64,000 bases of DNA from Olleya namhaensis (GTDB lineage: Bacteria > Bacteroidota > Bacteroidia > Flavobacteriales > Flavobacteriaceae), in NCBI RefSeq assembly GCF_900114005.1, contig NZ_FORM01000006.1:202013-266012 (forward strand), read 5' to 3'. Positions 55,328-64,000 of this stretch are shown piece by piece (the first letter of the stretch is position 1; every line of letters begins with the position of its first letter). The position numbers were made by a program, and so were the translations under genes. Under the pieces are notes generated by a model that saw nothing but the letters and a program-made list of their open reading frames with translations, did not search any database and was not told the DNA's origin.

Positions 55328-56274
55328 ATAAAGACATAAAGATTGTATTTATGGGTACACCAGATTTTGCTGTAACCACACTAAAAACTATTTTAGAACA
55401 TAATTACAATGTCGTTGGTGTTATAACCGCACCAGACAAACCTGCTGGACGTGGACGTAAATTAAATGAGTCTGCTGTAAAAGTATTTGCTAAAGAAAAA
55501 GGACTAAATATACTGCAGCCTACCAATCTTAAAAGTGAAGCCTTTTTGGAAGAGTTAAAAGCTTTAGAAGCTAATTTGCAAATTATCGTAGCGTTTAGAA
55601 TGTTACCTAAAGTAGTTTGGGACATGCCAGAGCATGGTACCTTTAATCTTCATGCGTCACTTTTACCAAACTATCGTGGTGCTGCACCAATAAACTGGGC
55701 TGTTATTAATGGTGAAACAATAACTGGTGTCTCTACTTTTTTTATTGATGAAAAAATTGATACTGGAGCAATGATCTTACAACAAGAAATAGAGATTGAC
55801 CCTATTGAAAATGCCGGTAGTCTTCATGACAAATTAATGAACACAGGAAGTCACCTTGTAATAGATACTATTAAGCTAATTGAAACTGGAGAGGTAACCA
55901 CAACACCACAACCCGAAGATGCTGTATCTAAAACAGCCTATAAGCTAAATAGAGACAATTGTAAAATAGATTTTACGGACACGATTGATAATATATATAA
56001 TAAGATTCGTGGTTTAAGCCCATATCCAGCTGCTTGGTGCGAATTATTAAATAATAACGAAGTCTTAGATATTAAAATTTATAAAGCTGAAAAAGAAATA
56101 GAAGCACACAATTTAGAAACAGGAACTATTATTAGTGACAAATCAATACTTAAAGTCGCTGTAAAAGAAGGCTTTATAAAAATACTAGAATTGAAACTTC
56201 CTGGAAAACGCAATATGGATGTAAAATCACTTTTAAACGGTTATCGTTTTGATGAAGACTCAAAACTTCGCTAA
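55324..56274 (+). CDS. fmt: methionyl-tRNA formyltransferase Fmt
   Basis: 316 residues. The N-domain holds FNLHASLLPNYRGAAPINWAVINGE with the catalytic His, and TGVSTFFIDEKIDTGAMILQQ. The C-terminal domain has KLNRDNCKIDFTD and IRGLSPYPAAW. It formylates the initiator Met-tRNA. It begins in the last 4 nt of recQ. It is monocistronic toward the 192-nt gap before HU. Confidence 0.97.
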   Translation: MNKDIKIVFMGTPDFAVTTLKTILEHNYNVVGVITAPDKPAGRGRKLNESAVKVFAKEKGLNILQPTNLKSEAFLEELKALEANLQIIVAFRMLPKVVWDMPEHGTFNLHASLLPNYRGAAPINWAVINGETITGVSTFFIDEKIDTGAMILQQEIEIDPIENAGSLHDKLMNTGSHLVIDTIKLIETGEVTTTPQPEDAVSKTAYKLNRDNCKIDFTDTIDNIYNKIRGLSPYPAAWCELLNNNEVLDIKIYKAEKEIEAHNLETGTIISDKSILKVAVKEGFIKILELKLPGKRNMDVKSLLNGYRFDEDSKLR

Positions 56275-56378
56275 ACCCTTATTATCATTGATATTGTTAT
56301 AAAACACAAAAAAACAAGTGTCTTTATTAACAAATGTCAAAAGTTATTAACAAATCAACGCATTTCCCTTGCTATTAC

Positions 56379-56408
56379 TTGCATAGTAGCATAATCCGTA
56401 TAAATTTG
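56379..56408 (+). promoter_or_regulatory. consensus promoter of the HU gene
   Basis: TTG at 56379-56381, a 19-nt spacer and TAAATTTG at 56401-56408 match the Bacteroidota -33/-7 promoter exactly. The HU ATG is at 56467. Confidence 0.8.
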
Positions 56409-56466
56409 TAAAAGGATTTAACAAAAACTGTTAATCAACTATTTATTAATAATAAAAATTAAAATT

Positions 56467-56739
56467 ATGAACAAAACAGATTTAATCGATGCAATGGCAG
56501 AACACGCAGGAATTACTAAAGCAGCTTCTAAGAAAGCTTTAGAATGTGCGTTAATCGAAATAGAAGGAGCGTTACAAAAAGGTAACAGAGTTTCTTTAGT
56601 AGGTTTTGGTTCTTGGTCAGTATCTAAAAGAGCTGCTAGAGACGGAAGAAATCCTCAAACTGGAAAAACTATCAAAATCAAAGCTAAAAACGTTGTAAAG
56701 TTTAAAGCTGGTTCTGATTTAGCAAATGCTGTAAACTAG
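56467..56739 (+). CDS. HU family DNA-binding protein
   Basis: 90 residues, the HU norm. The signature GFGSWSVSKRAARDGRNPQTGKTIKIKAKNVVKF contains the beta-arm Pro (RNPQTG). It is a nucleoid protein that bends DNA. Own promoter and terminator, so a single-gene unit expected to be highly expressed. Confidence 0.97.
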   Translation: MNKTDLIDAMAEHAGITKAASKKALECALIEIEGALQKGNRVSLVGFGSWSVSKRAARDGRNPQTGKTIKIKAKNVVKFKAGSDLANAVN

Positions 56740-56753
56740 TATTTGTTTAAAAT

Positions 56754-56786
56754 AAAAAAAGCCTTCAGAAATGAAGGCTTTTTTTA
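56754..56786 (+). terminator. intrinsic terminator after the HU gene
   Basis: GCCTTCA/TGAAGGC with a GAAA loop (56761-56778), flanked by A7 and T7. Confidence 0.9.
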
Positions 56787-56855
56787 TTTTATATAGCATT
56801 TATTATTGTGTATTACATAAATATATGCTACATTTAAAAAACAAATCCTTTTAAA

Positions 56856-57416
56856 ATGACTACAACCAAACCAAAAAAGGGTGACTTATTAATTGCAGAG
56901 CCTTCTATTATTGGAGATGTCTCTTTTAATAGATCAATAGTACTACTAACTGATTATAATGCAGAGGGTGCTATTGGTTTTATTTTAAACAAGCCCTTAA
57001 ACTACACTATTAGTGATCTAATACCAGAATTAGACGCGTCTTTTAAAGTCTACAATGGTGGACCTGTAGAACAAGACAACCTATACTTTATACACAAACG
57101 TCCTGATTTAATACCAAATAGCGTAGAGATATCCTTAGGTATATATTGGGGTGGTGATTTTACTATTGTAGCTGATCTTATTGCAGAAAATAAAATAACT
57201 ACAAACGACATCAAATTCTTTTTAGGGTATTCCGGTTGGGATAGTAACCAGTTAGAAACCGAATTAAAATCAAATGCGTGGGTGGTTACTAAAAACACCT
57301 ACAAAAAAGATATTATAGAAAAAAGCTACGAAACCTTCTGGAAAGAAAAAATGGTCGAGTTAGGTGGTGATTATTCTATTTGGTCTAATGCACCAGAAAA
57401 CCCAAGCTATAATTAA
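56856..57416 (+). CDS. YqgE/AlgH family protein
   Basis: 186 residues. KKGDLLIAEPSIIGDVSFNRSIVLLTDYNAEGAIGFILNKPL, YNGGPVEQDNLYFIH and FFLGYSGWDSNQLETELKSNAW are the UPF0301 (YqgE) blocks. The fold is known; the function is not settled. Its stop is 7 nt from the stop of the convergent aminotransferase gene. Confidence 0.93.
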   Translation: MTTTKPKKGDLLIAEPSIIGDVSFNRSIVLLTDYNAEGAIGFILNKPLNYTISDLIPELDASFKVYNGGPVEQDNLYFIHKRPDLIPNSVEISLGIYWGGDFTIVADLIAENKITTNDIKFFLGYSGWDSNQLETELKSNAWVVTKNTYKKDIIEKSYETFWKEKMVELGGDYSIWSNAPENPSYN

Positions 57417-57423
57417 ACTAATA

Positions 57424-58266
57424 TTAGCCTAATCTAACTTTTACATTTAACTTTTGAAGTAGCATTTTTGCTACATCATTTTTAAATTCTTTTTTTCTAT
57501 ACTTTGTTATGGACTGAATACCTTTTATAACATTAGTAGTAAATAACTCGTCAGCTTTTTGTAATTCAAAAGGAGAGATTGATGTTTCTTCTAAACTGTA
57601 ATCAGGAAGTAATTTAATAATTTCCATGATTTGCTTTCTTAAAACACCTTTAAGACAGCCATCAGACAAAGGTGGCGTTTTGATTGTAGTACCTTTTACC
57701 AAAAACAAATTACCATTAAGCGCTTCTACAACACTTTTATTAGTATTTATTAGTAGACAATTATCTAATCTATTCTCTTTAGCATAGATACTTCCAATAA
57801 CGTTTATCACTTTATTGTTAGACTTAAGCGTAGACATTAAACTTGGCGATAAATAATGATCCTTATAAAGGTCTACTTCGTATTTGTTTTCATTTAAAAG
57901 ATAAAAATCCTCATCAATAGCTTTAACACTAATAATAAAATTAACATCATTAGACTCTGGTAAATATAATCCTCCTTCTACTCTATCAATTTGTATTTTA
58001 ACACGACCAGATTGTGACAATAAATTATTAGCCTCTAAAGTGCGTTTAATTTGCGCTTCTAAAAACTCCATTGTAAAGTTCATCGGAATTTCCATACGTA
58101 ATATTCGCATAGACGCCATTAACCTGAAATAATGATCTTCAAAAAACAATAATTTACCATGTACCGCCTTGATGGTTTCAAAAAGCCCATCACCGTATGA
58201 GTAACCACGATTATTGTTAGAGATTACTGTATTATCTTCTTGAAGTATTCCGTTAAAATTTATCAT
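57424..58266 (-). CDS. class IV PLP aminotransferase / ADC lyase-like
   Basis: 280 residues from the ATG at 58266 (the frame opens at 58287, inside a terminator hairpin). SYGDGLFETIKAVHGKLLFFEDHYFRLMASMRIL is the class IV start, and the probable PLP Lys is in STLKSNNKVINV. It could be a 4-amino-4-deoxychorismate lyase (pabC) for folate or a branched-chain or D-amino acid aminotransferase; sequence does not decide. Its promoter and a terminator for the upstream gene overlap at 58267-58300. Confidence 0.85.
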   Translation of the reverse strand: MINFNGILQEDNTVISNNNRGYSYGDGLFETIKAVHGKLLFFEDHYFRLMASMRILRMEIPMNFTMEFLEAQIKRTLEANNLLSQSGRVKIQIDRVEGGLYLPESNDVNFIISVKAIDEDFYLLNENKYEVDLYKDHYLSPSLMSTLKSNNKVINVIGSIYAKENRLDNCLLINTNKSVVEALNGNLFLVKGTTIKTPPLSDGCLKGVLRKQIMEIIKLLPDYSLEETSISPFELQKADELFTTNVIKGIQSITKYRKKEFKNDVAKMLLQKLNVKVRLG

Positions 58267-58293
58267 AAAAAAAGTCCCATTTTTCAATGGGAC
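58267..58293 (-). terminator. terminator of the START-like gene, abutting a start codon
   Basis: On the minus strand GTCCCAT (58287-58293) pairs with ATGGGAC (58274-58280), followed by T7 (58267-58273) directly before the aminotransferase ATG (58264-58266). Confidence 0.75.
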
Positions 58294-58300
58294 AAATATA
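58293..58300 (-). promoter_or_regulatory. -7 box (TATATTTG) of the aminotransferase gene
   Basis: A perfect TAnnTTTG whose last G is the first base of the terminator stem. Initiation 5-7 nt downstream would start the mRNA in the middle of the hairpin. The base triplet at -33 is TTA, one off TTG. Confidence 0.6.
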
Positions 58301-58318
58301 CTTTAAATGTATTTATTT

Positions 58319-58705
58319 TTAAGCAGAACCTATAACTTGTTTTAAATCTGAAATCTGATTTGTCCAAAGCATTTTAGCTTCCTCTACTTCATCTTCTTCT
58401 GCAAAATCTGTTACAATAATTGAAACATCTTTAGTTATTTCGTCTACTTGAATCTTGATTTCAAAATAATATGGCGCGTCTTCATCCACTAACCATCTAA
58501 ATTTAATGCGTTCTCCTGATTTTTTTGTTAGTAATTTAGCTTGTTCTTCAGATCCATCCCATATAAACTTGAAAAGCTCTCCTCGCGAATTTACATTGTC
58601 TGCAAACCACTCTGACAACCCTGAAGGCGTAGATATATATTGGTATAGTAATGATGGAGAAGCGTGGACAACAAACTCCATTTCGTACTTTATTTTATCT
58701 TCCAT
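58319..58705 (-). CDS. START-like domain (AHSA1/SRPBCC) protein
   Basis: 128 residues. KYEMEFVVHASPSLLYQYISTPSGLSEWFADNVN and RIKFRWLVDEDAPYYFEIKIQ are the START-like helix-grip pattern of a small cytoplasmic protein common in Bacteroidota. No ligand is known. It is a single-gene unit ended by the terminator at 58267-58293. Confidence 0.88.
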   Translation of the reverse strand: MEDKIKYEMEFVVHASPSLLYQYISTPSGLSEWFADNVNSRGELFKFIWDGSEEQAKLLTKKSGERIKFRWLVDEDAPYYFEIKIQVDEITKDVSIIVTDFAEEDEVEEAKMLWTNQISDLKQVIGSA

Positions 58706-58801
58706 TTAATTGTAATCTTGTGTTTTTTAATTAGTCCAATATATACATTAATTAATAAGTTTAGAAAACATTTTAAAAAAAAATTTATTTTTACAATTAT
58801 G

Positions 58802-58832
58802 TTTGCACACATCAATATTGTTTATATATTTG
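58802..58832 (+). promoter_or_regulatory. consensus promoter of the tRNA-Met gene
   Basis: TTTG at 58802-58805, a 19-nt spacer and TATATTTG at 58825-58832 fit the Bacteroidota consensus exactly. Transcription should begin near 58838, 10 nt before the tRNA. Confidence 0.85.
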
Positions 58833-58848
58833 CACTCTCAAAAAATAT

Positions 58849-58922
58849 GGCGAGGTAGCTCAGTTGGTTAGAGCGTTGGATTCATAACCCAGAGGTCACG
58901 AGTTCAAATCTCGTTCTCGCTA
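58849..58922 (+). tRNA. tRNA-Met (CAT)
   Basis: A 74-nt cloverleaf to the discriminator base: acceptor GGCGAGG pairs with TCTCGCT (G-T at both ends), D arm GCTC...GAGC, anticodon stem TTGGA/CCCA-type with loop CAT, and T arm ACGAG-TTCAAAT-CTCGT. The CCA end is not encoded. The base pair at 1-72 is G-T, not the C-A mismatch of initiator tRNA, so an elongator tRNA is favoured. A clear promoter and terminator flank it. Confidence 0.93.
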
Positions 58923-58926
58923 CAAG

Positions 58927-58956
58927 AAAGACTTACAATTGTAAGTCTTTTTTTTT
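58927..58956 (+). terminator. intrinsic terminator after tRNA-Met
   Basis: AAAGACTTACAATTGTAAGTCTTT is a full palindrome followed by a long T run, 4 nt after the tRNA. Confidence 0.9.
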
Positions 58957-59162
58957 GCTCTAAACTCAAAAATAACACACTTAATCGGTAAAAAATGCTT
59001 TTCATAAATTACTGAATAACAATTAAATACGAGTACAAATTACAGTTTATCGTATTTTTATGCGTTTTAAGGATGTTTTTTAGCATATTTTAATTAGTTT
59101 AGCGGTCTAACTAAACACACTAGATCTCGTAAATCTATTTCAGATTCCCTAATCTAATTACT

Positions 59163-62100
59163 ATGAATAAAATTACTTTTACTTTTTTACTATTATTTAC
59201 CATAGTACAGACTTCTTTTTCGCAAGACAAACATTCTAGAATCAAAATTAGCAATCCAACTGAACGTATTGTACATACAATAGCAGCTCAAGGAATTGAT
59301 TTAAGTTGTGGATCTAAAAATGAAGATGACAATTTAATAATTGAATTATCTGAAACGGAACTACAAAGTCTTAAAAAAAATAATATTTCTTATACTGTAG
59401 AAATTGATGATCTTACCAAATTTTACGCAAACAGAGCTATAAAAGATCTTCCTCAAGCTAAAGCAGAATTGCGCCGTCAAAAAGCACAAGCTAAATCTAG
59501 AACCACTAATACACAAAATAGATCTGTATCAAGTCTTATTCATGACAATATTATACAGTATACAGATTGTGACGAAATAAATTGGGTAACGCCTCAAAAT
59601 TTTGAATTAGGATCTATGGGTGGTTGCTTAACTTATAGCGAAATGCAAAGTGAATTAGATCAAATGTATGCTTATTCGCAATCTAATGGACTCAACATTG
59701 TTTCTCAAAAAGCAAATGCCTCTTCAACTAATCAAAAAACATATGGTAATGTTAATGGTCCTGGCACTGATTTTCAACCATCAACAGTGTGGTATATAAG
59801 AATAACAGGAGACCAAAGTACAACACCAGAAAATACTAAACCACAGATGTTGTATACATCCATGATCCACTCTAGAGAGGTTAGTGCATTAATGAATAAC
59901 ATTTACTTTATGTGGTACATTATAGAAAACTATAGTACAGACCCTGCCATTAAAGAACTTGTAGATAATAACGAACTATATTTTGTACCCGTAGTCAATC
60001 CTGACGGACTAAGATGGAACGAATACCTTAATCCAAACGGAGGAGGTATGCAGCGTAAAAACTTAAGACCAAATACAGGAGGAAACACAAACACTTCAAC
60101 TAATAGAGGTGTTGATTTAAATAGAAATTTTGATTATTTCTGGGGCTACAATAACATTGGGTCTTCAGGAACTACAACAAGCGGAACGTACAGGGGAACA
60201 CGTCCAGAATCTGAACCTGAGACACAAATAATGGTGGATTTCATAGATAAGCACCAAATTAAATCTGCAGTTTGGAATCATTCATATGCTAATTCCGTTC
60301 CGCATCCTTATGGTGGCGTACCTTCTTTAAGTTCTGGTCGTGAAGACGAGTACTACAAATGGCATGAAGAAATGACTAGATACAATAGATACCTATATGG
60401 TGCTACTATTTTTTATGAGTCTAATGGTTTACCTGATGACTGGATGATGGGTGGAAATCCTGACAACAATGGAGCTACAGGTTCTGGTCAAGGAATTATA
60501 GCAACAACTCCAGAACATGGTGGTCAAGGCTTTTGGCCAACACCTTCTACTATTGTTCCAATAGCACAAAGTTCTATGCGTATCTCATTAGCGACCGCTT
60601 ATTACGGTGGTAAATATGCAAAACTACACGATTTAACACAAAGTAATATTACCAATGCAATTGGTAGTACTTTAGACTTTGGTATCGAGCGTATTGGTCA
60701 AACTGCAAGTAATTTTACGGTAACCGTTACCCCTATATCATCAAACATAACAAGCACTCCTTCTCCTGTAACCGAATCGGGAATACCTGTTCTTGGACAG
60801 CGCACAGTAAGTATTAGTTTGGACTTAAACCCAGCTATTACTGTTAATGAAACTATAGCATATAACGTAAAACTATCAAATGATGATGGTGTTATTTACG
60901 AAGCAAATTACGAAAAACACTACCAGCCTACCCTATTATTTGATCACCAACCCGACACTAATGGACTAACAGGCTGGACACAAACGGGAGGATGGAACAA
61001 CACAACAACGGATGCTTATTCTGGAAATAATGCTTTAAGCACAGGAACTTACAGCAACAGTGCAACAAAAACATTAACAACAACTAATAGTTATGACTTT
61101 ACAGATTCAAATGAAATAATTATTCAATTTTATTCAAAATGGGATATCGAAAGAAATTATGATTTTGTTGAAATACTCGGCTCTCCCGATGGTGGAAGTA
61201 GTTGGATTCCATTATGCGGTAACTATACTAAACCTAATGCTACTAGCTCAACTACAAGTCATGATAACAAAAGTAGTAGTTATGCTAATTTCCAAGCCAA
61301 CAGTAGCGGTCAAATTTACGATGGAGACCAATTGGATAATTGGATCATGGAAGAAATTAGCATTGATAACGCTAATTACTCGTCATTAAAAAACTCTAAT
61401 AATGTTAAAATAAGATTTAACTTTAGGACAGATGGTCAAAATGTTAACGAAAATTATTCAACAACAAATGATGGTTTTTTTATTGATGATTTTAAAATAA
61501 TAAGTGTTAACACACCATGCATGACTACTGTACCAACAAATGTTGCAGTATCAGACATAACAACGGTAAGCGCAAGAATTGATTGGGACGCTGTAGCTTC
61601 TGCCAATTACGACATTAGATATAGAGAAACAGGCTCAGGATCTACTGGATGGACTACCGTTACAAATCTTACAACTAACAGCTACCAAATAGCCGGTTTA
61701 TCACATACTACACAATATGACGTAAGAGTTAGAACACGTTGCAGCACATCAACATCTAGTTACACTACAATAGAAAAATTCACAACCTCATCCCCTGTCC
61801 CTTGTACAGGTAGTTCTATTACTAGTTTCCCGTATTCTGAAAGTTTTGAAAACACTTTAGGATTATGGACACAAGATACTACTGACGATTTTAATTGGAC
61901 AAACAAACAAGAAGAAACCGATGGAAACTCAACACCTTCTTCAGAGACTGGCCCATCTACAGCATCTGACGGATCTTATTTTTTATATACAGAAGCTTCA
62001 AATCCTAATTTCCCTAGTAAAATAGCTAGATTAATTAGTCCATGCTTAGACTTTACAGACAGAGAAAATGCTTCAATAGCTTTCGACTATCATATGTATG

Positions 62101-64000
62101 GAACAAATATTGGTATTTTAACTGTGGATATAAGCACTGATAACGGAGCCAATTACATAACATTAGATACCTATACACTAGCAGGAAGCAAGCAAGTTAG
62201 CCATACAGATGCTTGGAAAACACAAAATGTAGATTTATCCACTTTTGATAATCAAACAATTAAACTAAGGTTTAGTGCTACTACCGATTCTGATGCCTCT
62301 AGCGGATGGTCTGGAGATATCTCTATTGACAAGTTATCGATAACCTCTGATCAAGTTTCGAATTCCACTCCCCCAACCGCTTTATGTCAAAACATAAATA
62401 TTCAATTAGATTCCACTGGAAATGCTTCAATTGTTGCTGGAGATATTGATGGAGGCTCTACAGATGATGTTGCAATTACCAATTACAGCATTGATATTAA
62501 TTCTTTTGATTGCAACGATATTGGTACTCCTGTGAGTGTGACTCTAACGGTTACCGATGCTGACAATCAAACAGACACCTGTACCGCACTAGTAACTGTA
62601 CTTGATCAAATTAAGCCAGATTTAATAAACGTACCTAGCAATATGTCGCTATCATGTGGGAACAATAATCCAACTTGGACCTCACCGACTGCAACAGATA
62701 ACTGTGATGACTCTTTAACTGTAATCAGAACAGATTCTACAGGATTAAACAGTGGTGATACATTTCCTGTTGGCAATACTACTATAAGCTATCAAGTCAC
62801 TGATACTTCAGGTAACACAAAAACAGCGTCGTTTAGTATAAATATTATTGCAGACACCATAAATCCAAATGCCGTAACCCAAAATATTACAATTCAATTA
62901 GATAATTCTGGTAATGCTACAATTACGCCTAGCGCTATTAACAATGGATCTTCAGATAATTGCTCAATAGCTAATTTTACTTTATCAAAAGACACTTTTG
63001 ACTGTTCTGACATTGGTAACAATGTGATTACTTTAACTGTAACCGATATTAATTCTAATACAGATACCGCAAATGCTACAGTAACAGTAACAAGACAAGA
63101 CATGCCGACTGCAACAAATTGTTGGGATAATTTTACTTACAGCAACACAACCTGTACTTGGGAAAACAAAGGAACAAAACCTGCGGAACCAACAACAGAA
63201 TGTTATGAAACTGCAACGTTTAATAATACAACATGTACTTGGGACGTAATAGGAACACAACCTGCGGAACCAACAACAGAATGTTACGAAACTGCAACAT
63301 TCAACAACACAACTTGTACTTGGGATGTTTCTGGAACACAACCTACGGAACCAACAACAGAATGTTATGAAACTGCAACATTTAACAATACAACTTGTAC
63401 TTGGAATGTTTCTGGAACAAAACCTGCGGAACCAACAACGGAATGTTATGAGACTACAACATTCAACAATACAACTTGCACTTGGGATATTTCTGGAACA
63501 CAACCTGCAGAACCAACAACAGAATGTTACGAAACTGCAACATTCAACAACACAACGTGTACATGGGATGTTTCTGGAACACAACCTGCAGAACCTACAA
63601 CAGAATGTTACGAAACTGCAACATTCAACAACACAACGTGTACATGGAATGTTTCTGGATCTAAACCTGCGGAACCAACTACGGAATGTTATGAAACTGC
63701 AACATTCAACAGCACAACGTGTACATGGGATGTTTCTGGATCTAAACCTGCGGAACCAACTACGGAATGTTACGAAACTGCAACATTCAATAACACAACT
63801 TGTACTTGGGACGTAACAGGAACAAAACCTGCGGAACCAACTACAGAATGTTATGAAACTGCAACATTCAACAACACAACGTGTACATGGGATATTTCTG
63901 GATCTAAACCTGCGGAACCAACTACGGAATGTTACGAAACTGCAACATTCAATAACACAACTTGTACTTGGGACGTAACAGGAACAAAACCTGCGGAACC
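59163..64000 (+). CDS. secreted M14 zinc carboxypeptidase with repeats, 3' end beyond window
   Basis: At least 1,612 residues; the frame is still open at the window end. A signal peptide (MNKITFTFLLLFTIVQTSFS) and propeptide precede the M14 peptidase: zinc site HSRE (His 236, Glu 239) and His 373 in WNHSYA, NPDG, GVDLNRNF, and catalytic Glu 451 in TPEHGG. Then come a jelly-roll domain (about 595-785), a fibronectin III domain (about 790-880), a MAM-like domain (about 893-1060) and HYR-like domains to about 1310. From residue 1340 an exact 27-residue repeat (PAEPTTECYETATFNNTTCTW + 6) runs to the end. Secretion by T9SS is likely but the C-terminus is not seen. Confidence 0.93.
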   Translation, partial: MNKITFTFLLLFTIVQTSFSQDKHSRIKISNPTERIVHTIAAQGIDLSCGSKNEDDNLIIELSETELQSLKKNNISYTVEIDDLTKFYANRAIKDLPQAKAELRRQKAQAKSRTTNTQNRSVSSLIHDNIIQYTDCDEINWVTPQNFELGSMGGCLTYSEMQSELDQMYAYSQSNGLNIVSQKANASSTNQKTYGNVNGPGTDFQPSTVWYIRITGDQSTTPENTKPQMLYTSMIHSREVSALMNNIYFMWYIIENYSTDPAIKELVDNNELYFVPVVNPDGLRWNEYLNPNGGGMQRKNLRPNTGGNTNTSTNRGVDLNRNFDYFWGYNNIGSSGTTTSGTYRGTRPESEPETQIMVDFIDKHQIKSAVWNHSYANSVPHPYGGVPSLSSGREDEYYKWHEEMTRYNRYLYGATIFYESNGLPDDWMMGGNPDNNGATGSGQGIIATTPEHGGQGFWPTPSTIVPIAQSSMRISLATAYYGGKYAKLHDLTQSNITNAIGSTLDFGIERIGQTASNFTVTVTPISSNITSTPSPVTESGIPVLGQRTVSISLDLNPAITVNETIAYNVKLSNDDGVIYEANYEKHYQPTLLFDHQPDTNGLTGWTQTGGWNNTTTDAYSGNNALSTGTYSNSATKTLTTTNSYDFTDSNEIIIQFYSKWDIERNYDFVEILGSPDGGSSWIPLCGNYTKPNATSSTTSHDNKSSSYANFQANSSGQIYDGDQLDNWIMEEISIDNANYSSLKNSNNVKIRFNFRTDGQNVNENYSTTNDGFFIDDFKIISVNTPCMTTVPTNVAVSDITTVSARIDWDAVASANYDIRYRETGSGSTGWTTVTNLTTNSYQIAGLSHTTQYDVRVRTRCSTSTSSYTTIEKFTTSSPVPCTGSSITSFPYSESFENTLGLWTQDTTDDFNWTNKQEETDGNSTPSSETGPSTASDGSYFLYTEASNPNFPSKIARLISPCLDFTDRENASIAFDYHMYGTNIGILTVDISTDNGANYITLDTYTLAGSKQVSHTDAWKTQNVDLSTFDNQTIKLRFSATTDSDASSGWSGDISIDKLSITSDQVSNSTPPTALCQNINIQLDSTGNASIVAGDIDGGSTDDVAITNYSIDINSFDCNDIGTPVSVTLTVTDADNQTDTCTALVTVLDQIKPDLINVPSNMSLSCGNNNPTWTSPTATDNCDDSLTVIRTDSTGLNSGDTFPVGNTTISYQVTDTSGNTKTASFSINIIADTINPNAVTQNITIQLDNSGNATITPSAINNGSSDNCSIANFTLSKDTFDCSDIGNNVITLTVTDINSNTDTANATVTVTRQDMPTATNCWDNFTYSNTTCTWENKGTKPAEPTTECYETATFNNTTCTWDVIGTQPAEPTTECYETATFNNTTCTWDVSGTQPTEPTTECYETATFNNTTCTWNVSGTKPAEPTTECYETTTFNNTTCTWDISGTQPAEPTTECYETATFNNTTCTWDVSGTQPAEPTTECYETATFNNTTCTWNVSGSKPAEPTTECYETATFNSTTCTWDVSGSKPAEPTTECYETATFNNTTCTWDVTGTKPAEPTTECYETATFNNTTCTWDISGSKPAEPTTECYETATFNNTTCTWDVTGTKPAE
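63180..64000 (+). repeat. 81-bp tandem repeat array coding for 27-residue units
   Basis: Starts at 63180, 63261, 63342, 63423, 63504, 63585, 63666, 63747, 63828, 63909 and 63990 are exactly 81 nt apart, so there are ten full units and the start of an eleventh. A degenerate unit precedes it (63102-63179). Each unit has two Cys (TECYE, NTTCTW). Units 63747 and 63909 are identical and 63666 and 63828 nearly so, a 162-bp higher-order repeat. The array continues beyond the window. Confidence 0.95.

Noticed and set aside
61159..61389. 76-residue frame inside the M14 gene
   Set aside because: It is an out-of-frame shadow of the long peptidase frame.
63033..63584. Long antisense frame, Cys-rich, across the 81-bp repeats
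   Set aside because: It is the reverse reading of a strict coding repeat; the sense frame belongs to the M14 peptidase.
63180..64000. CRISPR-like array
   Set aside because: The period is 81 nt with no unique spacers, and the units are in frame in a long gene.

Overview
The window is a low-GC chromosomal segment of a marine-type member of the Flavobacteriaceae (Bacteroidota). The evidence is the gene set and order (bamD-rpoZ-coaBC-DUF4835/PorD-recN), a type IX secretion (T9SS) sorting domain, flavobacterial families (DUF4290, DUF2911, DUF2279, DUF6913), promoters with the Bacteroidota -7 box TAnnTTTG, and several TTG starts. I cannot fix the genus from sequence alone. There is no rRNA, prophage, IS element or CRISPR array; the only RNA gene found is one tRNA-Met(CAT).

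Layout. 1-3710 (minus): a glycosyltransferase cut by the window edge and a large secreted T9SS cargo protein. 3961-11362 (minus): housekeeping genes fabI, recN, porD, coaBC, rpoZ, bamD, dapA and a DUF6913 gene. 11435-13119 (plus): a 5'-nucleotidase split into a C-domain lipoprotein and a Tat-exported metallophosphatase. 13128-17371 (minus): a membrane protein, ligA, prmC and a GNAT. 17438-24268 (mostly plus): a WHy-like lipoprotein, ribD, HAD, EamA, YigZ, dnaA, a LMW phosphatase and an RsmI-like methyltransferase. 24265-28290 (minus): a lysozyme-like protein, DUF2279, mltG, GNAT and dapF. 28417-33608: HtrA protease, a long GAPDH, a coiled-coil membrane protein, GNAT and DUF2911. 33756-35080: an arsenic-type mini-operon (ArsR, DUF6428, PAT/ArsN-like GNAT) with no pump or reductase.

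The most distinctive block is 35305-49911, about 14.6 kb on the plus strand. A TetR-type regulator is followed by an ABC1 kinase, a flavin reductase-like protein, an SDR/DUF2867 protein, DUF2256 (a 50-residue gene), a DASH cryptochrome, an Fe-S photolyase/cryptochrome, a third photolyase-like FAD protein, an unknown protein, a TIGR03643 protein, FolE, a 74-residue orphan, an SDR, a glutathione peroxidase, TspO, an SRPBCC protein and a class I photolyase. I read this as a light/UV and photo-oxidative stress regulon, with FolE plausibly feeding pterin antenna synthesis. Two promoters in the block, before the TetR gene and before the unknown protein/TIGR03643/folE segment, share a two-part element with identical 14-nt spacing, which suggests one operator. 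Degenerate REP-like sequences sit in three of its intergenic gaps.

49995-58705 returns to housekeeping genes: an NTF2-like protein, murA (Asp in place of the catalytic Cys), DUF4290, DUF493, an NTPase, recQ, fmt, HU, YqgE, a class IV aminotransferase and a START-like protein. After the tRNA, 59163 to the window end is one open, very long secreted M14 carboxypeptidase. It ends in a strict 81-bp (27-residue) tandem repeat that continues beyond the window.

Across the whole window a 13-mer, TTCCGCGAAAGCG, occurs seven times exactly, with three near copies, in both orientations. This is far above expectation for a GC-rich word in this DNA and is the best unexplained signal.
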